DNA of 64,000 nucleotides from Calamus simplicifolius (lineage: Eukaryota; Streptophyta; Magnoliopsida; Arecales; Arecaceae). A program made the translations under genes and the position numbers. Location: contig UESW01004418.1 of NCBI GenBank assembly GCA_900491605.1, positions 310,153 through 374,152 on the forward strand, in the 5' to 3' direction. Numbering within the stretch: the first letter of the stretch is position 1; every line of letters begins with the position of its first letter. Shown in pieces: positions 43,301-54,140 of this stretch. The notes under the pieces were generated by a model. It did no database searches. It was not told the origin of the DNA and saw only the letters and a program-made list of their open reading frames with translations.

Positions 43301-44533
43301 TAAAATGGCTCTTCTCCCAACTTAGGACTAAATTCATTTCCATACATCGTTTCAGTACCTTAGTTAAGTTCTCGAGGCAGCTATCAAATGATGCACCAAA
43401 GACTGAAAAATCATCCATAAATACTTCCAAAAATTGACCAATCATATCAGAAAATATGGCCATCATACATCGTTGAAAAGTGGCTGGTGCATTACAAAGA
43501 CCAAATGGCATACGTCTAAAGGCAAATGTTCCAAAGGGACAAGTGAAGGTGGTCTTTTCTTGATCTGCAGGAAATACTGGGACTTGATTGTATCCTGAAT
43601 ATCCATCTAAGAAACAAAAGAAACTTTGTCCCGCTAGCCGTTCTAGAATTTGATCGATAAAAGGCAAAGGAAAGTGGTCTTTCCTAGTCACGGCATTCAA
43701 CTTTCGATAATCTATACACACTCTCCAACTAGTTGATGTGCGAGTAGGAATTGATTCGCCCTTTTCATTTTTAATCACGGTAATACCCGATTTTTTAGGT
43801 ACTACTGGATTGGACTGACCCATTGGCTATCTGAAATTGGATAAATGATACCAGCATCAAGCCATTTTACTACTTCTTTCTTAACAACATCCCTCATGTT
43901 TGGATTTAGCCTTCGTTGCATGTCTCTATGTGGTTTGGCTTCAATTTCACTATGAATGTGGTGCATGCAAACGGAAGGGTCAATTCCCTTAAGATCAGCT
44001 ATTGTCCATCCAATTGCCTCTTTATGTTCTTTAAGTACATCTACCAATTTATCTTCTTGCTCAGAGGTTAGGGTAGATGCAATGATTACTGGAAGGGTAT
44101 CATTGGGTCCAAGGAATGAATATTTTAAGTCATCTGGAAGAGGTTTCAACTCTAGTTGGGGTGGTTCTTCCAAGGATGGTATTAAAGGACTTGGTTTAGT
44201 TGGAAGTGGTTCATATTTTATAGTCCAAGGAGGGATGGTGTCGATCTTAGGTGGTTCTAATAACATGTTTATCTCTTTGGTATACTCATCAATATCAAAG
44301 TCATCTATTCCAAAATGTGTAAGACATGTTTGTAAAGGATCCGAATCAATCAAACTTTGGAATTTCTTATCTACTACTTCCTCTATCATGTTTACTTCAT
44401 TTAAATCATACACAGGTGGTCCTTGGGAAGCATTAAAAATATTTAATCTCATCTTCTTGTTTCCAAAAGATACATCCATCACACCTGTTCTACAATTTAT
44501 GCATGCATTAGCGTAGCTAGAAAAGGTCTCCAA
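43251..44533 (-). pseudogene. Athila reverse transcriptase
   Basis: The upstream linker includes IDDFDIDEYTKEINMLLEPPK and HKEAIGWTIADLKGIDPSVCMHHI. The RT has ISDSQWVSPIQ, then, after a frame change near 43810, SWRVCIDYRKLNAVTRKDHF, FFCFLDGYSGYNQVPV, CPFGTFAFRRMPFGLCNAPATFQRCM and VFMDDFSVFG, where the catalytic motif is FMDD with the Asp pair intact. Only one or two indels separate it from a full reading. Confidence 0.94.
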
Positions 44534-45266
44534 GGATGATGGGAATTTGGTTAGGATTACCGCTAGATTCCATATCTAACACAAGGAAGTCGACAGGAAA
44601 ATAGAATTCATCCACCTTTACTAATACATCTTCCAATATTCCACGAGGTTCTTTGACTGATCTATCTGCCAATTGTAGTGTTACTGTAGTGGGTTTCAAC
44701 TCTCCAAATCCGAATAATTCATACACTGAACTTGGGAGAAGGTTTACACTCGCACCCAAATCTAATAATGCTTTCTTGATTGTGAAGTTTCCTATGACAC
44801 ACGATATAATCGGGGTACCAGGATCTTTTAGTTTGGGTGGGGTTATTTGCTGAACAACTGAGCTGACTTGCTCAGTCAAATGTATCTTTTTTGGTATTTG
44901 TGTCTTGGCTTTCCGTTTTTGTGTGCATAGATCCTTCAAAAATTTGGCATAAGCCGGAACTTGCTTGATAGCATCGAGAAGAGGTAAGTTTATTTGGACT
45001 TGCTTAAATAACTCAAGCATCTCATTCATTTTTATATTCTTCTTATCTGAAGGCAAAGGAGATTCTAAAGCACTAGGGAATGGGGCTTTAGGTATGATTG
45101 CTTGATCATTGAATTCCTTTTCTTTTTCATTTCTTCTCTCTTCTGGTTTAGCCACTTCTAATTTCTGGGTTGGTTCAGGTGGGTTCAATGTTTTTCCACT
45201 TCTGAGAGTCATGACTGATTTAGCATGTTCTGAAAATTTGTCAGGACTATTGGAACCTTCAGCCAT
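44517..45266 (-). pseudogene. Athila protease and end of gag
   Basis: MTLRSGKTLNPPEP and a charged linker precede the retropepsin: SCVIGNFTIKKALLDLGASVNLLPSSVYELF with Asp-Leu-Gly in place of the more common Asp-Ser-Gly, normal for Athila. TVTLQLADRSVKEPRGILEDVLVKVDEFYFPVDFLVLD and IPIILGDLF follow. The frame ends at a TAG where related elements continue RPFLAT, which can be read in another frame, so a small indel is present at about 44525. Confidence 0.92.
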
Positions 45267-46659
45267 GAATTGTCCTTTCGGGTTATCGATAGGCTGACTA
45301 GGTAACTTACCCTCCTCCCTTCTACTGAATGCTGTGGCTAATTGACCTATCTGAGTTTCTAGTTTTGCAATAGATTGTGTGTGGAGTGAAGGATTTGAGT
45401 ATTCATTTCTAGCCCTTTCAATGCTTGTAACACTTTGTCTTCAAAAGTAGGCTGATTATTCGGTGGAGGTTGTGGGATGTTTGGATATTGTGAATATGGC
45501 ATGTTTCTAAAATTGGTTTCTTGATAATTAGGTCTGATCGATGAATTGGTTACAGGTTGAGGTTTCCAAGAAAAATTTGGATGATTTCGCCAGCCAGGAT
45601 TGTAAGTATTTGAAAATGGATCATTTCCTGTTCTAGGAGCTAATCGGGTTTGGGCTTGGTGGGCTTGCTCTTGAACAAGTTCAGGAAATTGGTATGCAGC
45701 TGGACATTCACCTATAGAATGGGTTGGACTCGAACAAATTATGCAGACCTCATGTAATTGAGTAGATGGGAAGAGATGTTTCCAACTTGTAGAATCCGGT
45801 CAAGTTTATGGGATAATTCATCTACCTTAGTATAGATATCTGTAGAATGACCTATTTCATATATTCCACCTCTTTTAGGTTCTACGGGAGGGTCTCGACG
45901 AGCAACTGACATATGATGTAATGAATTCTCACTCAATGTCTCAAAGAGTTGCCAAGCCTCATGTTCATTTTTTAACATAAATGTCCCACCACATGAAGCA
46001 TCAACCATTTGCCTATGCTTTTCTGATAATCCATCATAAAAGCACTGAACCAGTTGCCATTTGGGTATAGCATGATGTGGACATTTTCTAATTAGTTCTT
46101 TGAATCTCTCCCATGTCTCATGGAACATTTCTCCATCTATCTGGGAAAAACTTGTTATGGCTTTTCTAATTTGATTCGTTTTTCCTATAGGAAAATATTT
46201 CTTAAGAAATTCTCTCTGAAGATGATCCCAAGTTGAAATTATAACAGTGTCTAATGAATTTAACCAATACTTGGCTTTATCTTTTAGGGAAAAAGGGAAT
46301 AACTTAAGCCTAAGTGCATCATCAGAGAAATTTTGAATCTTGACAGTTGAGCAAATTTCCAAGAATTCATCTAAGTGTTTGTAGGGATCCTCATTTGTAA
46401 GTCCATAGAAAGATGGTAACATTTGGATTACACTTGACTTAATTTCATATTGGACAGCCTCTACTGGAGGCACTTGAATGCAGGGAGAGTAGGTATACCT
46501 TGAAGGAGTGAAATACTCTTTCAACTGTCGTGGTTGATTATTTTCGTTATTAGGATCCATAATTCTGAGTCTGTTTGCTCTAATAGTTCTTTCTATCTCA
46601 GGATCTAAGGGTATAAGGTTGGGTTGCAACGATCGACGACCAAGCATACACCCTACCAA
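45267..46659 (-). pseudogene. Athila gag
   Basis: Begins around MDPNNENNQPRQLKEYFTPS (46557); the frame is open upstream to 46659. The gag domain reads LKLFPFSLKDKAKYWLNSL, QREFLKKYFPIGKTNQIRKAI, GEMFHETWERFKELIRKCPHH and QCFYDGLSEKHRQMVDASCGG. After 45739, following a frame change, a zinc knuckle CIICSSPTHSIGEC is read near 45745-45700, then a Pro/Asn/Gln-rich segment (NIPQPPPNNQPTFEDKVLQALKGLE). One indel near 45750 and another near 45300 interrupt the frame. Confidence 0.92.
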
Positions 46660-47517
46660 TGACTCTAAAGCAAATAGTTTTTTTTATTTTTAATAGAAGA
46701 AAAAGAGGGAAATTCTAAAGAAAATACCCTAAAAATTCCTAGAACTACGAGGAATGAATAATTTAATTAGGGTTTAATAATTTTTTAGCAATCAAGTTAA
46801 CAAAGATTAGACTCTCTATTCTAGGTTTACCCTAGATCTAGACAGCTCGAAGTCTTTAGGGGCTGATGTCTAATTAATTTTAGAGTTAAAGGTTTGGGTT
46901 AATGTAGAATGAAGGATGTGGTTTGTGGCTAAGGAAGGGTGATGAAATCCCCACCTTATCTTGATTAGGGTTTGTGCCCTTAAAGTTAATTATGAAAATG
47001 CTATGCAACAAATAGATGTCCAACTCTTGAAATTATCAAACAAAATTAATCTAATTATTTTTTTTTTAGATTTTTGTGATTAGGTTTCTAATTTCCTAAT
47101 AAATTATGAGATGTCAATGGAAGAATTTTGAGTTTTGCAGAAAATAAATCCACCTAAGTCAATCTAAGCATAAAATAAAATAATTATTTTATTTATATAT
47201 TTTCTTTTTATTTTTATAATTTTTTTGTTAAATTAATTATGTTTTATGGAAGATGTCTTAGGGTTTTCTTTCAGGTTTTTTTAGGTAAGTTAATTAAAAG
47301 GAAATTTTGATTAGGTTAAAATTGGATTTGTGGCAAAAAGGAAAGTAATAATTTTTTTAATGTTAAAAAGAAAATATGCAATTCTAACATTAAGGAAATA
47401 AAATAAAGAGACAATAACTATTCAAAAATTAAGAGAAAATTAATCTAATTTTTTTATATTTTTATATTTTTATTATTTTTTTATTTTTTTTTTTTTTTTC
47501 AAAATAACACACTTAAG
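46660..47517 (-). other. Athila leader between primer site and gag
   Basis: AT-rich, no gene. T-rich tracts at 47450-47500. Such long leaders are common in Athila. Confidence 0.6.
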
Positions 47518-47535
47518 TCCCTGGCAACGGCGCCA
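47518..47535 (-). other. Primer binding site of Athila (aspartate tRNA type)
   Basis: Read on the minus strand TGGCGCCGTTGCCAGGGA, the sequence used by Athila elements and complementary to the 3' end of tRNA-Asp. It lies six bases from the LTR. Confidence 0.95.
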
Positions 47536-47541
47536 AAAATC

Positions 47542-48582
47542 TGATGCGTGTCATAGCGCAACGATTAAAACACCTTAATTTCACTATTAGGATAGCGAGA
47601 GTAAGGGATCGATTCCACATGGACTTTAGCGATTATCTTGAAATAATTTTATAAATTTAACTAAATAGATAACTAAGTAGATAATTAATAGTGCAAAATA
47701 ATAAGATATGGTTTATCTTATTAGAGCACGGCTCGTACCCGTAGATCACGGCCCATCCCTTTTAAGAATAAATTAGTCTAAATTATTTTCACTTAAATAG
47801 AATTTAATAACAATTAAATATGCATAAAGCTTTATTTCAATAAAATCCAAAAGTGCATATTAAAATCTAAAATAAAAGAGTTTTAATTTCTGATCGCAAT
47901 AAGAGAGCAACAACTTTTTCATAAATTCAATCAAAGACCAGATAAAACGGACTGAAGACAAGCTGAAGTGGAGACGCTTCCAAAGACTTCTCTCACGAAA
48001 AGATGACTCACGGACTTCTCCCACGAACAGAGGACTCCATGGACTTCTCCCCAATGCCCACGGATGCAGAATAGCCTTTCCCTTGCTCACGAACCCTGGA
48101 TGCAGATTGTTGGACTCCTTATTTGTAGAAGCCCAGACGCAGTAAAGACGCGGGTTGCCAAAACAGAGGATGCGGAAAATCCCTTGTAAATCATGAATAA
48201 AATTCAAATTCCTTCTAGAGGAATTTAATTCGTCCAATTTGATAACTTCCAATATAATTTATTCCTTAATTGATGGAGGAAGGTTAGATTGGAATCGGAG
48301 AAGAATCGGAAGAAACCGAAGAAAACGATGAAGTCGGCACTTGGTTTGCCGACTTTGCTTTAAAATCCGTGCTAAAATAGATAAATCAATAAAAAATCAA
48401 TTCCGGGCTCATCTTAAATCCGATTTGAGTGCCGTTTACATCATTAAATTTTTAAAATTGAGCTCTTTAAATTGATAAGGTTTTTACTAAAATATTATAT
48501 AAAATATTAAAATATTAAATAATAATAGGTACGTTAAATTATTAATTAATAGGTTTAATGATAATTATTTATGCGTTTATCA
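47542..48582 (-). repeat. 5' LTR of Athila
   Basis: 1041 bp, TGATGCG to TTTATCA, followed by ATGCC. About 5% different from the other LTR by eye in the first hundred bases; a full alignment was not made. Confidence 0.95.
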
Positions 48583-48587
48583 ATGCC
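48583..48587. repeat. Target site duplication ATGCC, right copy
   Basis: Exact match to 39080-39084. Confidence 0.95.
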
Positions 48588-49273
48588 TAGGGAAAGCTTA
48601 ACCATTATAAGAAGGAGAAGAAAAGGCTCCACAGGTAGGCTGCAGAGGCATGGGCAGAGGTTGCTTGGCAGGCCGACATCATCGCAAAGGTATGGATCTC
48701 TCTCATAAACTCAGCCCCACTTTTATCTAAATGGGATCTGATGGCCTTATCTCTTAGGCAAAGGAGAACAAAGCTCGGGCAGCGGAGCACATAAAGATGT
48801 TATCTGACAAACTTACTGAGCGCCATCTATAGAGCTTCAATCTTCAAGATCAGATGAACAAGGCCAACAACCAGTTCTCCCTTGCAGTGGAAAAGTATAA
48901 GAGTTCGATCGAGTTTCTCGAGGAGAAACTCTCATTCTTGAAGGAGGCCTACGTGTTGGGGGCGATTGAGACGCGCCAAAGGGTCATCCAGTAATACCCT
49001 GACTTGGACCTCTCCTTCCTAGAGGACAAGGGGTATTGTGTCACCTCAGTGTCGGTTGATACCCTGGTTGCAACTCCCTTATCCACCAAAGCTGATCCCG
49101 ACAGAGACGGTGCCATGGAGATAGACTTTGAAGAAGCTATGAAGGTAGACTCGGCTGAGGTTCCTCTGAACATTGCTGAAGAGATGAGCCAATCTGCCCC
49201 AGCTATCCCTCCTTTGGTGGCCTCCCTCGAGAAAGGCACAGCACCGATCGATCCAGCTGAGCCTCAAATTTAA
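48588..49273 (+). pseudogene. Tat-2 antisense extra gene, 3' part
   Basis: Resumes the gene cut at 39084. Phrases: ENKARAAEHIKMLSDKLTERH and NKANNQFSLAVEKYKSSIEF, LEEKLSFLKEAYVLGAIETRQ, a continuous coiled-coil-like helix. Then LDLSFLEDKGYCVTSVSVDT, an acidic stretch DRDGAMEIDFEEAMKVDSAEVP and the end DPAEPQI followed by TAA at 49271-49273. A GT-AG intron of 68 bp fits 48690-48757. A GATGAATAAATTTC signal follows at about 49346, suitable as a polyadenylation signal on the plus strand. Confidence 0.75.
48690..48757 (+). other. Probable second intron in the antisense extra gene
   Basis: GTATGGATCTC to TTATCTCTTAG, 68 bp, same strand as the intron at 38647-38724. Joining the flanks keeps the helical frame (HHRK side to ENKARAAEH side). 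Confidence 0.55.
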
Positions 49274-49500
49274 TTTTTCTTTTTATATTTCATTCATTCA
49301 TCATTTTTTGTATGCCTCGTGGCACTTTTGTAATAAGCCTTTCGATGAATAAATTTCATTAGGAAATTCTTTCCCTCTATAATGAATGACTTTGATCAAT
49401 AAAGTTTATCAGAAATTTTTTCCTTTATTTGTACTTCTTCCATTATTTGTGGAATAGTATTAGTCTCGTTGTTTTCTTGAAATGTCTCACAATTGTTGAC
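49274..49500 (+). terminator. 3' tail of the antisense extra gene
   Basis: T-rich sequence with two AATAAA-type signals (GATGAATAAATTTC near 49346 and GATCAATAAAGTTTATC near 49393). Non-coding; the function is inferred from position. Confidence 0.45.
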
Positions 49501-50480
49501 CTTAGCAATTTAAGCTCGGTGAGAATAGTATAGGGATGCTCTGATCGAAGGGTTGGAGAGACAACTTGTAGATGTCTCAGCCTAGTTGAAGGTTCAGGGA
49601 GACAATAGGATATACTCGGCTATGCCAAGGTTCAGAGATATAAGGAAATAGGGACTTAGCCCTTTTAAGAATTTAGAGATAGAACAAAATAGTTTCTTAC
49701 TCGTCCTGCCGAGGTTTGAAGAGATAATATAATAAGACCTCAGCCCGATTGAGGGTTTGAAGAACTAATAATAAGACCTCAACCCAACTGAGGGGTCAAT
49801 GAATAACAATAAAGTGCACTCGGCCCTATCAAGGTTTTGAGAAATAAAGTAGTAAGCTTGGCCCTGCCGAGGTTTGGAGGATTTATGTGAGGTACTTAGT
49901 CCTGCCAAAGTTCGAAGAATTTATATAGGTTACTCGGCCCTGCCGAGGTTCGAAGAATTTATATAAGTTATTCGGCTCTGCCAAGGTTTAGAGAAAAATT
50001 ATGCTCAGTCCTACTGAGGTTTGGAGAAATAATGTGCTCGGTCCTGCCAAAATTTGAAGAAATAATGTGCTCAGCCCTATCGAGGTTCAAAGAGATAATG
50101 TGCTCAATCATGCCAAGATTCAGAGGATTTATGTGAGGTACTTAGCCCTGCCAAGGTTCAAAGAATTTATATAGGTTACTCTACCCTACCGAGGTTTGGA
50201 GAATTTATATAAGTTATTCGGTCCTGCCAAGGTTCAGAGAAAAATTGTGCTCGATCTTGCTGAGGTTTGGAAAAATAATATGCTCGGCCCTGCTGAAGTT
50301 CAAAGAAATAATGTGCTTGGCCCTGCTGAGGTTTGAAGAGATAATGTGCTTAGCCCTATCGAGATTCGAAGAAATAATGTGCTTGGCCCTACCGAGGTTC
50401 GAAGAGATAATGTGCTTGGCCCTATTGAGGTTTGAGAATTAATATAGAAAGACCTCAGCTAGGCTGAAAGTTTGGAGATA
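49501..50480. repeat. Palindromic minisatellite of Tat-2, about 33-bp units
   Basis: Roughly two dozen units of the form AATGTGCTCGGCCCTGCCGAGG plus TTCGAAGAAAT. The core CTCGG-CCCTG-CCGAG is an inverted repeat. Unit length varies (33 bp at 50030-50440, longer and more divergent at 49540-50000). The frame at 50245-50442 is a translation of the repeat. It lies in the same place as the arrays of Tat-1, between integrase and the antisense gene. Confidence 0.87.
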
Positions 50481-50647
50481 GAATTCTTAGGACCAACAAT
50501 TTGAAGAAACTTGTTTCTCATTAACATTTTACTAGTAATATACTCGAAGGTTGTCCAATTTTATATTCTGGGGACGGTTTTCCCACCAAGGTCTTGGAGC
50601 CAGTAGATGCTTGGTTTGATGGCCTATGCAACTTGGTAGGCACCTTT

Positions 50648-51823
50648 CTAGTTCGGAGTTAGCTTCCCTTGTTCCGCCGATTTAGAGACCGAAGCTTTGC
50701 GGAGCGTAAGGTCACCGGGAAGGAAGAGTTTCCCTTTCATCCTGGAAGAATAATAACGAGCCACGCGTTGTTGGTATGTAACCATCCTGATTTGGACTTT
50801 TTCTCTAACTTCTTCAATTAGGTCAAGGTTAGGCCATAGTTGTTCGTCATTTGCTTTTTCAGAATAGTTTTTGACTCTGGGCAAAGGTAGGCCCACTTTG
50901 ATTAGGATGACAGCTTCAATGCCAAAGGCCATCCTGAACGAAGTTTCACCAGTTGGAATCCTTTGTGTTGTTCGGTAAGCCCTAAGGATATGGTGAAGCT
51001 TGTCTACCCATCTGCCATGCGCTCTATTCAATCGAGCCTTTAGTCCTTGTAGCAGTGTTCGGTTAGCTACCTCTGCCTCGCCATTAGTCTATGGATGCCC
51101 AAATAAGGTGAGTCAATAGTTGATGCCATGATCTTGGAAAAACTCTCGGAACCTTGGGTTATCGAATTGCCGATAGTTATCAATAATGATGGTGTGCGGA
51201 AGACCAAATCGATAGATGATCGACCGTCAGACAAAATCCTTGGCTTGGGCCTCAGTGATTTGGGTAACTGCTTTGGCTTCAATCCATTTGAAGTAATCAA
51301 TGGCCACGAACAGGAATTTTCTTTACCCGATGGTAGGGGGAAATGGACCAAGGATATCCATACCCCATTTTGCAAAAGGCCAGTCAGCTGTGATGGTTGT
51401 TAAGAGCGTGGATGGGAGCATTTGTATGTTCGAATGATGCTGGCATGAGTCGCATGTTTGAATAAGATCATTCAAATCTTTCATCATGGTAGGCTTAAGT
51501 GCCCAGCCTCCTAGGTGGTTGTTGTAGATGCCTTCATGGACCTCTCGTAAGGCATAGTTGGCCTCTAGTGGCCTAAGGCACTTGAGCAGCGGTATAGAGA
51601 AGGAATGCTTGTAGAGTTGTCTATTATGCAGGACATAATGGGAGGCTAACTTCTTTATCTTTCTAGCTTCCTTTATATCGATGGTGGGGAGAGTCCCATC
51701 TTTGAGGTACGCCAGAATAGGATCGATCCATGATGGTTCAGTTTTGAGCTGCATCACGGAATCAGTGTTTGCTATATTGGGGTTCTCTAGAATTTCAAGA
51801 TGGAACTTTGACTCCAGATCCAT
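50648..51823 (-). pseudogene. Tat-2 integrase
   Basis: Minus-strand order: LLKCLRPLEANYALREVHEG (HH), TCDSCQ (CC), WPFAKWGMDILGPFPP (first Asp), HTIIIDN near 51190 (second Asp, in FGLPHTIIIDN), NGEAEVANRTLLQGLKARL near 51070 (Glu), NRAHGRWVDKLHHILRAYRTTQRIPTGETSF, and the tail ENYSEKANDEQL-like KNYSEKANDEQLWPNLDLIEEVREK. Stops and frameshifts near 51325 and 51100 interrupt it. Confidence 0.88.
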
Positions 51824-51879
51824 GGAGTCGTTGGTGGCTAGTCTGGAGAGAAGGTTCGTGTGAACATTTTCTATTTTTG

Positions 51880-52100
51880 GAACCTAGATGATTTTAAGTT
51901 TGGAAAAATCGGATGATAGGTCATGCACCTTCTGTAGATACTAGACCATGTTTGGCTCTCGGATCTCAAATTCTTCCTGCATATGTCCGGCTACCAGCTA
52001 AGAGTCGGTATAGACATTCATTATATTGACTTTCAAATCCTGGGTGATTCGGAGCCTAACGAGCAGGACCTCGGTTTGTGCTTGTTGGGGGTCTTCCAAT
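51880..52100 (-). pseudogene. Tat-2 second RNase H, catalytic half deleted
   Basis: The linker PQQAQTEVLL runs straight into RLRITQDLKVNIMNVYTDS, whereas Tat-1 has WLLHVDGSSNMGGSGAG and NNEAEYEAL in between. About 50 residues carrying the first Asp and the Glu are missing. After YTDS a TAG is found at the same position as in Tat-1. The downstream part, LVAGHMQEEFEIREPNMV, remains. Confidence 0.75.
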
Positions 52101-53560
52101 ATCGATCCATCCTCTGAGATGGTGCATTCAAGGAGAAAATCTGTCAGAATTTGTGCCTTGATGGCTTGGTGAGGCTGGTAATGTATGTCATGCTCACTCA
52201 GCTCTACAGCCCACTTTGCCATCCTTTCGGATACTTTGGACTATGGAAGATTGTTTTAATCGGTTGGTCAATTAGGACTGTTACGATGTGCACTTGAAAG
52301 TATGGAGCAGCTTCCGTACAGACGTTACCAATGCAAGCACCAACTTTTCATTCCTCGTATACCTGGTTTCGGCATTCCGAAGCAGCTTGCTGATATAGTA
52401 GACCAGTTTCTAAATTTTGTTTTCTACCTAGACTAGCATAGAGCTAAAAGCATCTTCCGAGATAGCCAGGTATAGGTATAAAGGTTTCTCGAGCTTTGGA
52501 TTGCTAAGGAGTAGAGGCAAACCTAGGTACTTCTTCATATCTTTAAAGGCCTTTTGATAGTTGGGGGTCCATTAAAAGTTTTTTACCGAACAAAGTGCCT
52601 TGAAGAAAGGCAGACACTTCTCGACAGATCGAACGACAAAGCGGTTGAAGGTTGCCATCCGTCCCGTGAGGCATTGAACTTCCTTGATAGACCTAGGTGT
52701 CACAATCTCCTGAAGGGCTTGGATCTTCTAAGGTTCGCCTCGATGCTTATCTAGGAGACCCTGAAGCTCAAGAATTTTTTGGAATTTACTCCGAAAGCGC
52801 ACTTGGTTGGGTTCAGCTTCATTTGATATCTCCTGAGGGTGGCAAAACTTTTCATTAGGTCGGATATATGTTGGGCCGCTTATTTGCTTTTCACCAACAT
52901 GTTATCAACATAGACTTTTATATTTCGACCTATTTGGTCTTTGAACACTTTGTTGACCAACCTTTGATAGGTTGCCTCGGCATTCTTTAGTCCAAACGAT
53001 ATGACCTGGTAGCAATAGATCCCCCTATTAGTGATAAAGGCTATCTTTTCTTCATCCTCGGAAAACATTCATATCTGATTGTAGCCTAAGTAGGCATCCA
53101 TGAATGTTAACATCTGATGGCCGGATGTAGCATCTACCTGCTAGTCGATCCTCGGCAAGGAAAAACTATCCTTCGGGTAGGCCTTGTTGAAGTCAGTGAA
53201 GTCAAGGAAAATTTGCCACTTATCGTTCACCTTTTTTACCATGACGACGTTCGCCAACCAGCTGAGGTAGTTTATCTTTCAGATGAAGTTTGCTTTGAAG
53301 AGTTTGTCGACCTCTTCTTCGATAGATTTCTGGCGTTCAAAGGCAAAACTCCTTTTTTTTGTTTGATTGGTCTGAATGTCTTATCCACATTGAGATGGTG
53401 GATGAGGACATCCGGATTGAACCCTGGCATGTCAGAGATGGATTAGGCGAAAACATCAGCATATTTGTGCAAAAAGTCCACCAAGTGCTGTCGGGGTTTC
53501 CCTTCTAATTGTGACCTAATTTAGATGGTTCAGTCGGGCTGGCCCTTTTTAAGTAGGACT
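52101..53560 (-). pseudogene. Tat-2 reverse transcriptase and RNase H
   Basis: RT phrases: GIYCYQVISFGLKNAEATYQRLVNKVFKDQIG and KVYVDNMLVKSK, where the catalytic YVDD has become YVDN (near 52905-52890). Upstream, NVVMVKK and the TFMDAYLGYNQI-like phrase are broken by stops. RNase H: WAVELSEHDIHYQPHQAIKAQILTDFLLECT marks its end near 52220. The loss of the second catalytic Asp shows that the copy could not work. Confidence 0.85.
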
Positions 53561-54140
53561 TCCTCAAGCTTTTCGATAGGTTCCCTTCTTTGCTCAGCAA
53601 AATCTTTCTAAGCATCGAGTCCATCAACTTCCGGCCTTCAAGACTGAAGGTCGGCAACAAAACAATATCGCATGGTAGCTTGACTTCCTCGGATAGTCCC
53701 CACGCTCCACTTCGTGGAGAACTTCATAGCGAGGTGGGTGACAAAGATCACTGCTCCAAGGGACATCTGCCTAGGTCTTCTAAGGATGGCGTTATATGGT
53801 GACCAAAGTTTGGCTACAAGAAAGTCCATAGAGACAGGCGCCTTATAAGGCTATTCGCTTGCCTGAACTGTTTGAGTTATCACTCCTTTGGGCATGACGG
53901 TATCGCTAGTGAATCCCATCAAAGTAGAGTCCACCGCCCGAAAGTCTTTCATTCTTAAGTTCATTTTCATAAAGGCATCAAAATAAAGAACATTGACAAA
54001 GCTTCCACTGTCAATAAGAACCCGATGTACATCATAGTTTTGCATATTTAGGAATACAACGAGAGCATTGTCGTAGGGATATTGAATCCCTTGGAGGTCT
54101 TTCTCTAAGAATATGAGTTCCTTACATCTGATTTTCTTAA
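53561..54140 (-). pseudogene. Tat-2 protease region
   Basis: RVLIDSGSFVNVLYFDAFMKMNL holds the Asp-Ser-Gly active site near 54035. GFTSDTVMPKGVITQTVQASE follows, then MDFLVAKLWSPYNAILRRPRQMSLGAVI and VTHLAMKFSTKWSVGTIRG, the protease-RT link. A stop after QASE interrupts it. Confidence 0.87.

Larger units (their letters stand above)
39085..48582 (-). mobile_element. Ty3/gypsy Athila-type retrotransposon, full length
   Basis: Two LTRs (39085-40141 and 47542-48582) share TGATGCGTGTC at one end and TTTATCA at the other, flanked by a perfect ATGCC duplication. On the minus strand the order is LTR, primer site for aspartate tRNA, gag, protease, RT, RNase H, integrase, about 1.1 kb without env, polypurine tract, LTR. 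Gypsy domain order and the TGGCGCCGTTGCCAGGGA primer site fit the Athila clade. Only a few frameshifts separate it from an intact gag-pol, making it the best preserved gypsy element here. Confidence 0.95.

Noticed and set aside
43956..44516. 186-codon plus-strand frame
   Set aside because: Antisense shadow of the Athila linker and RT.
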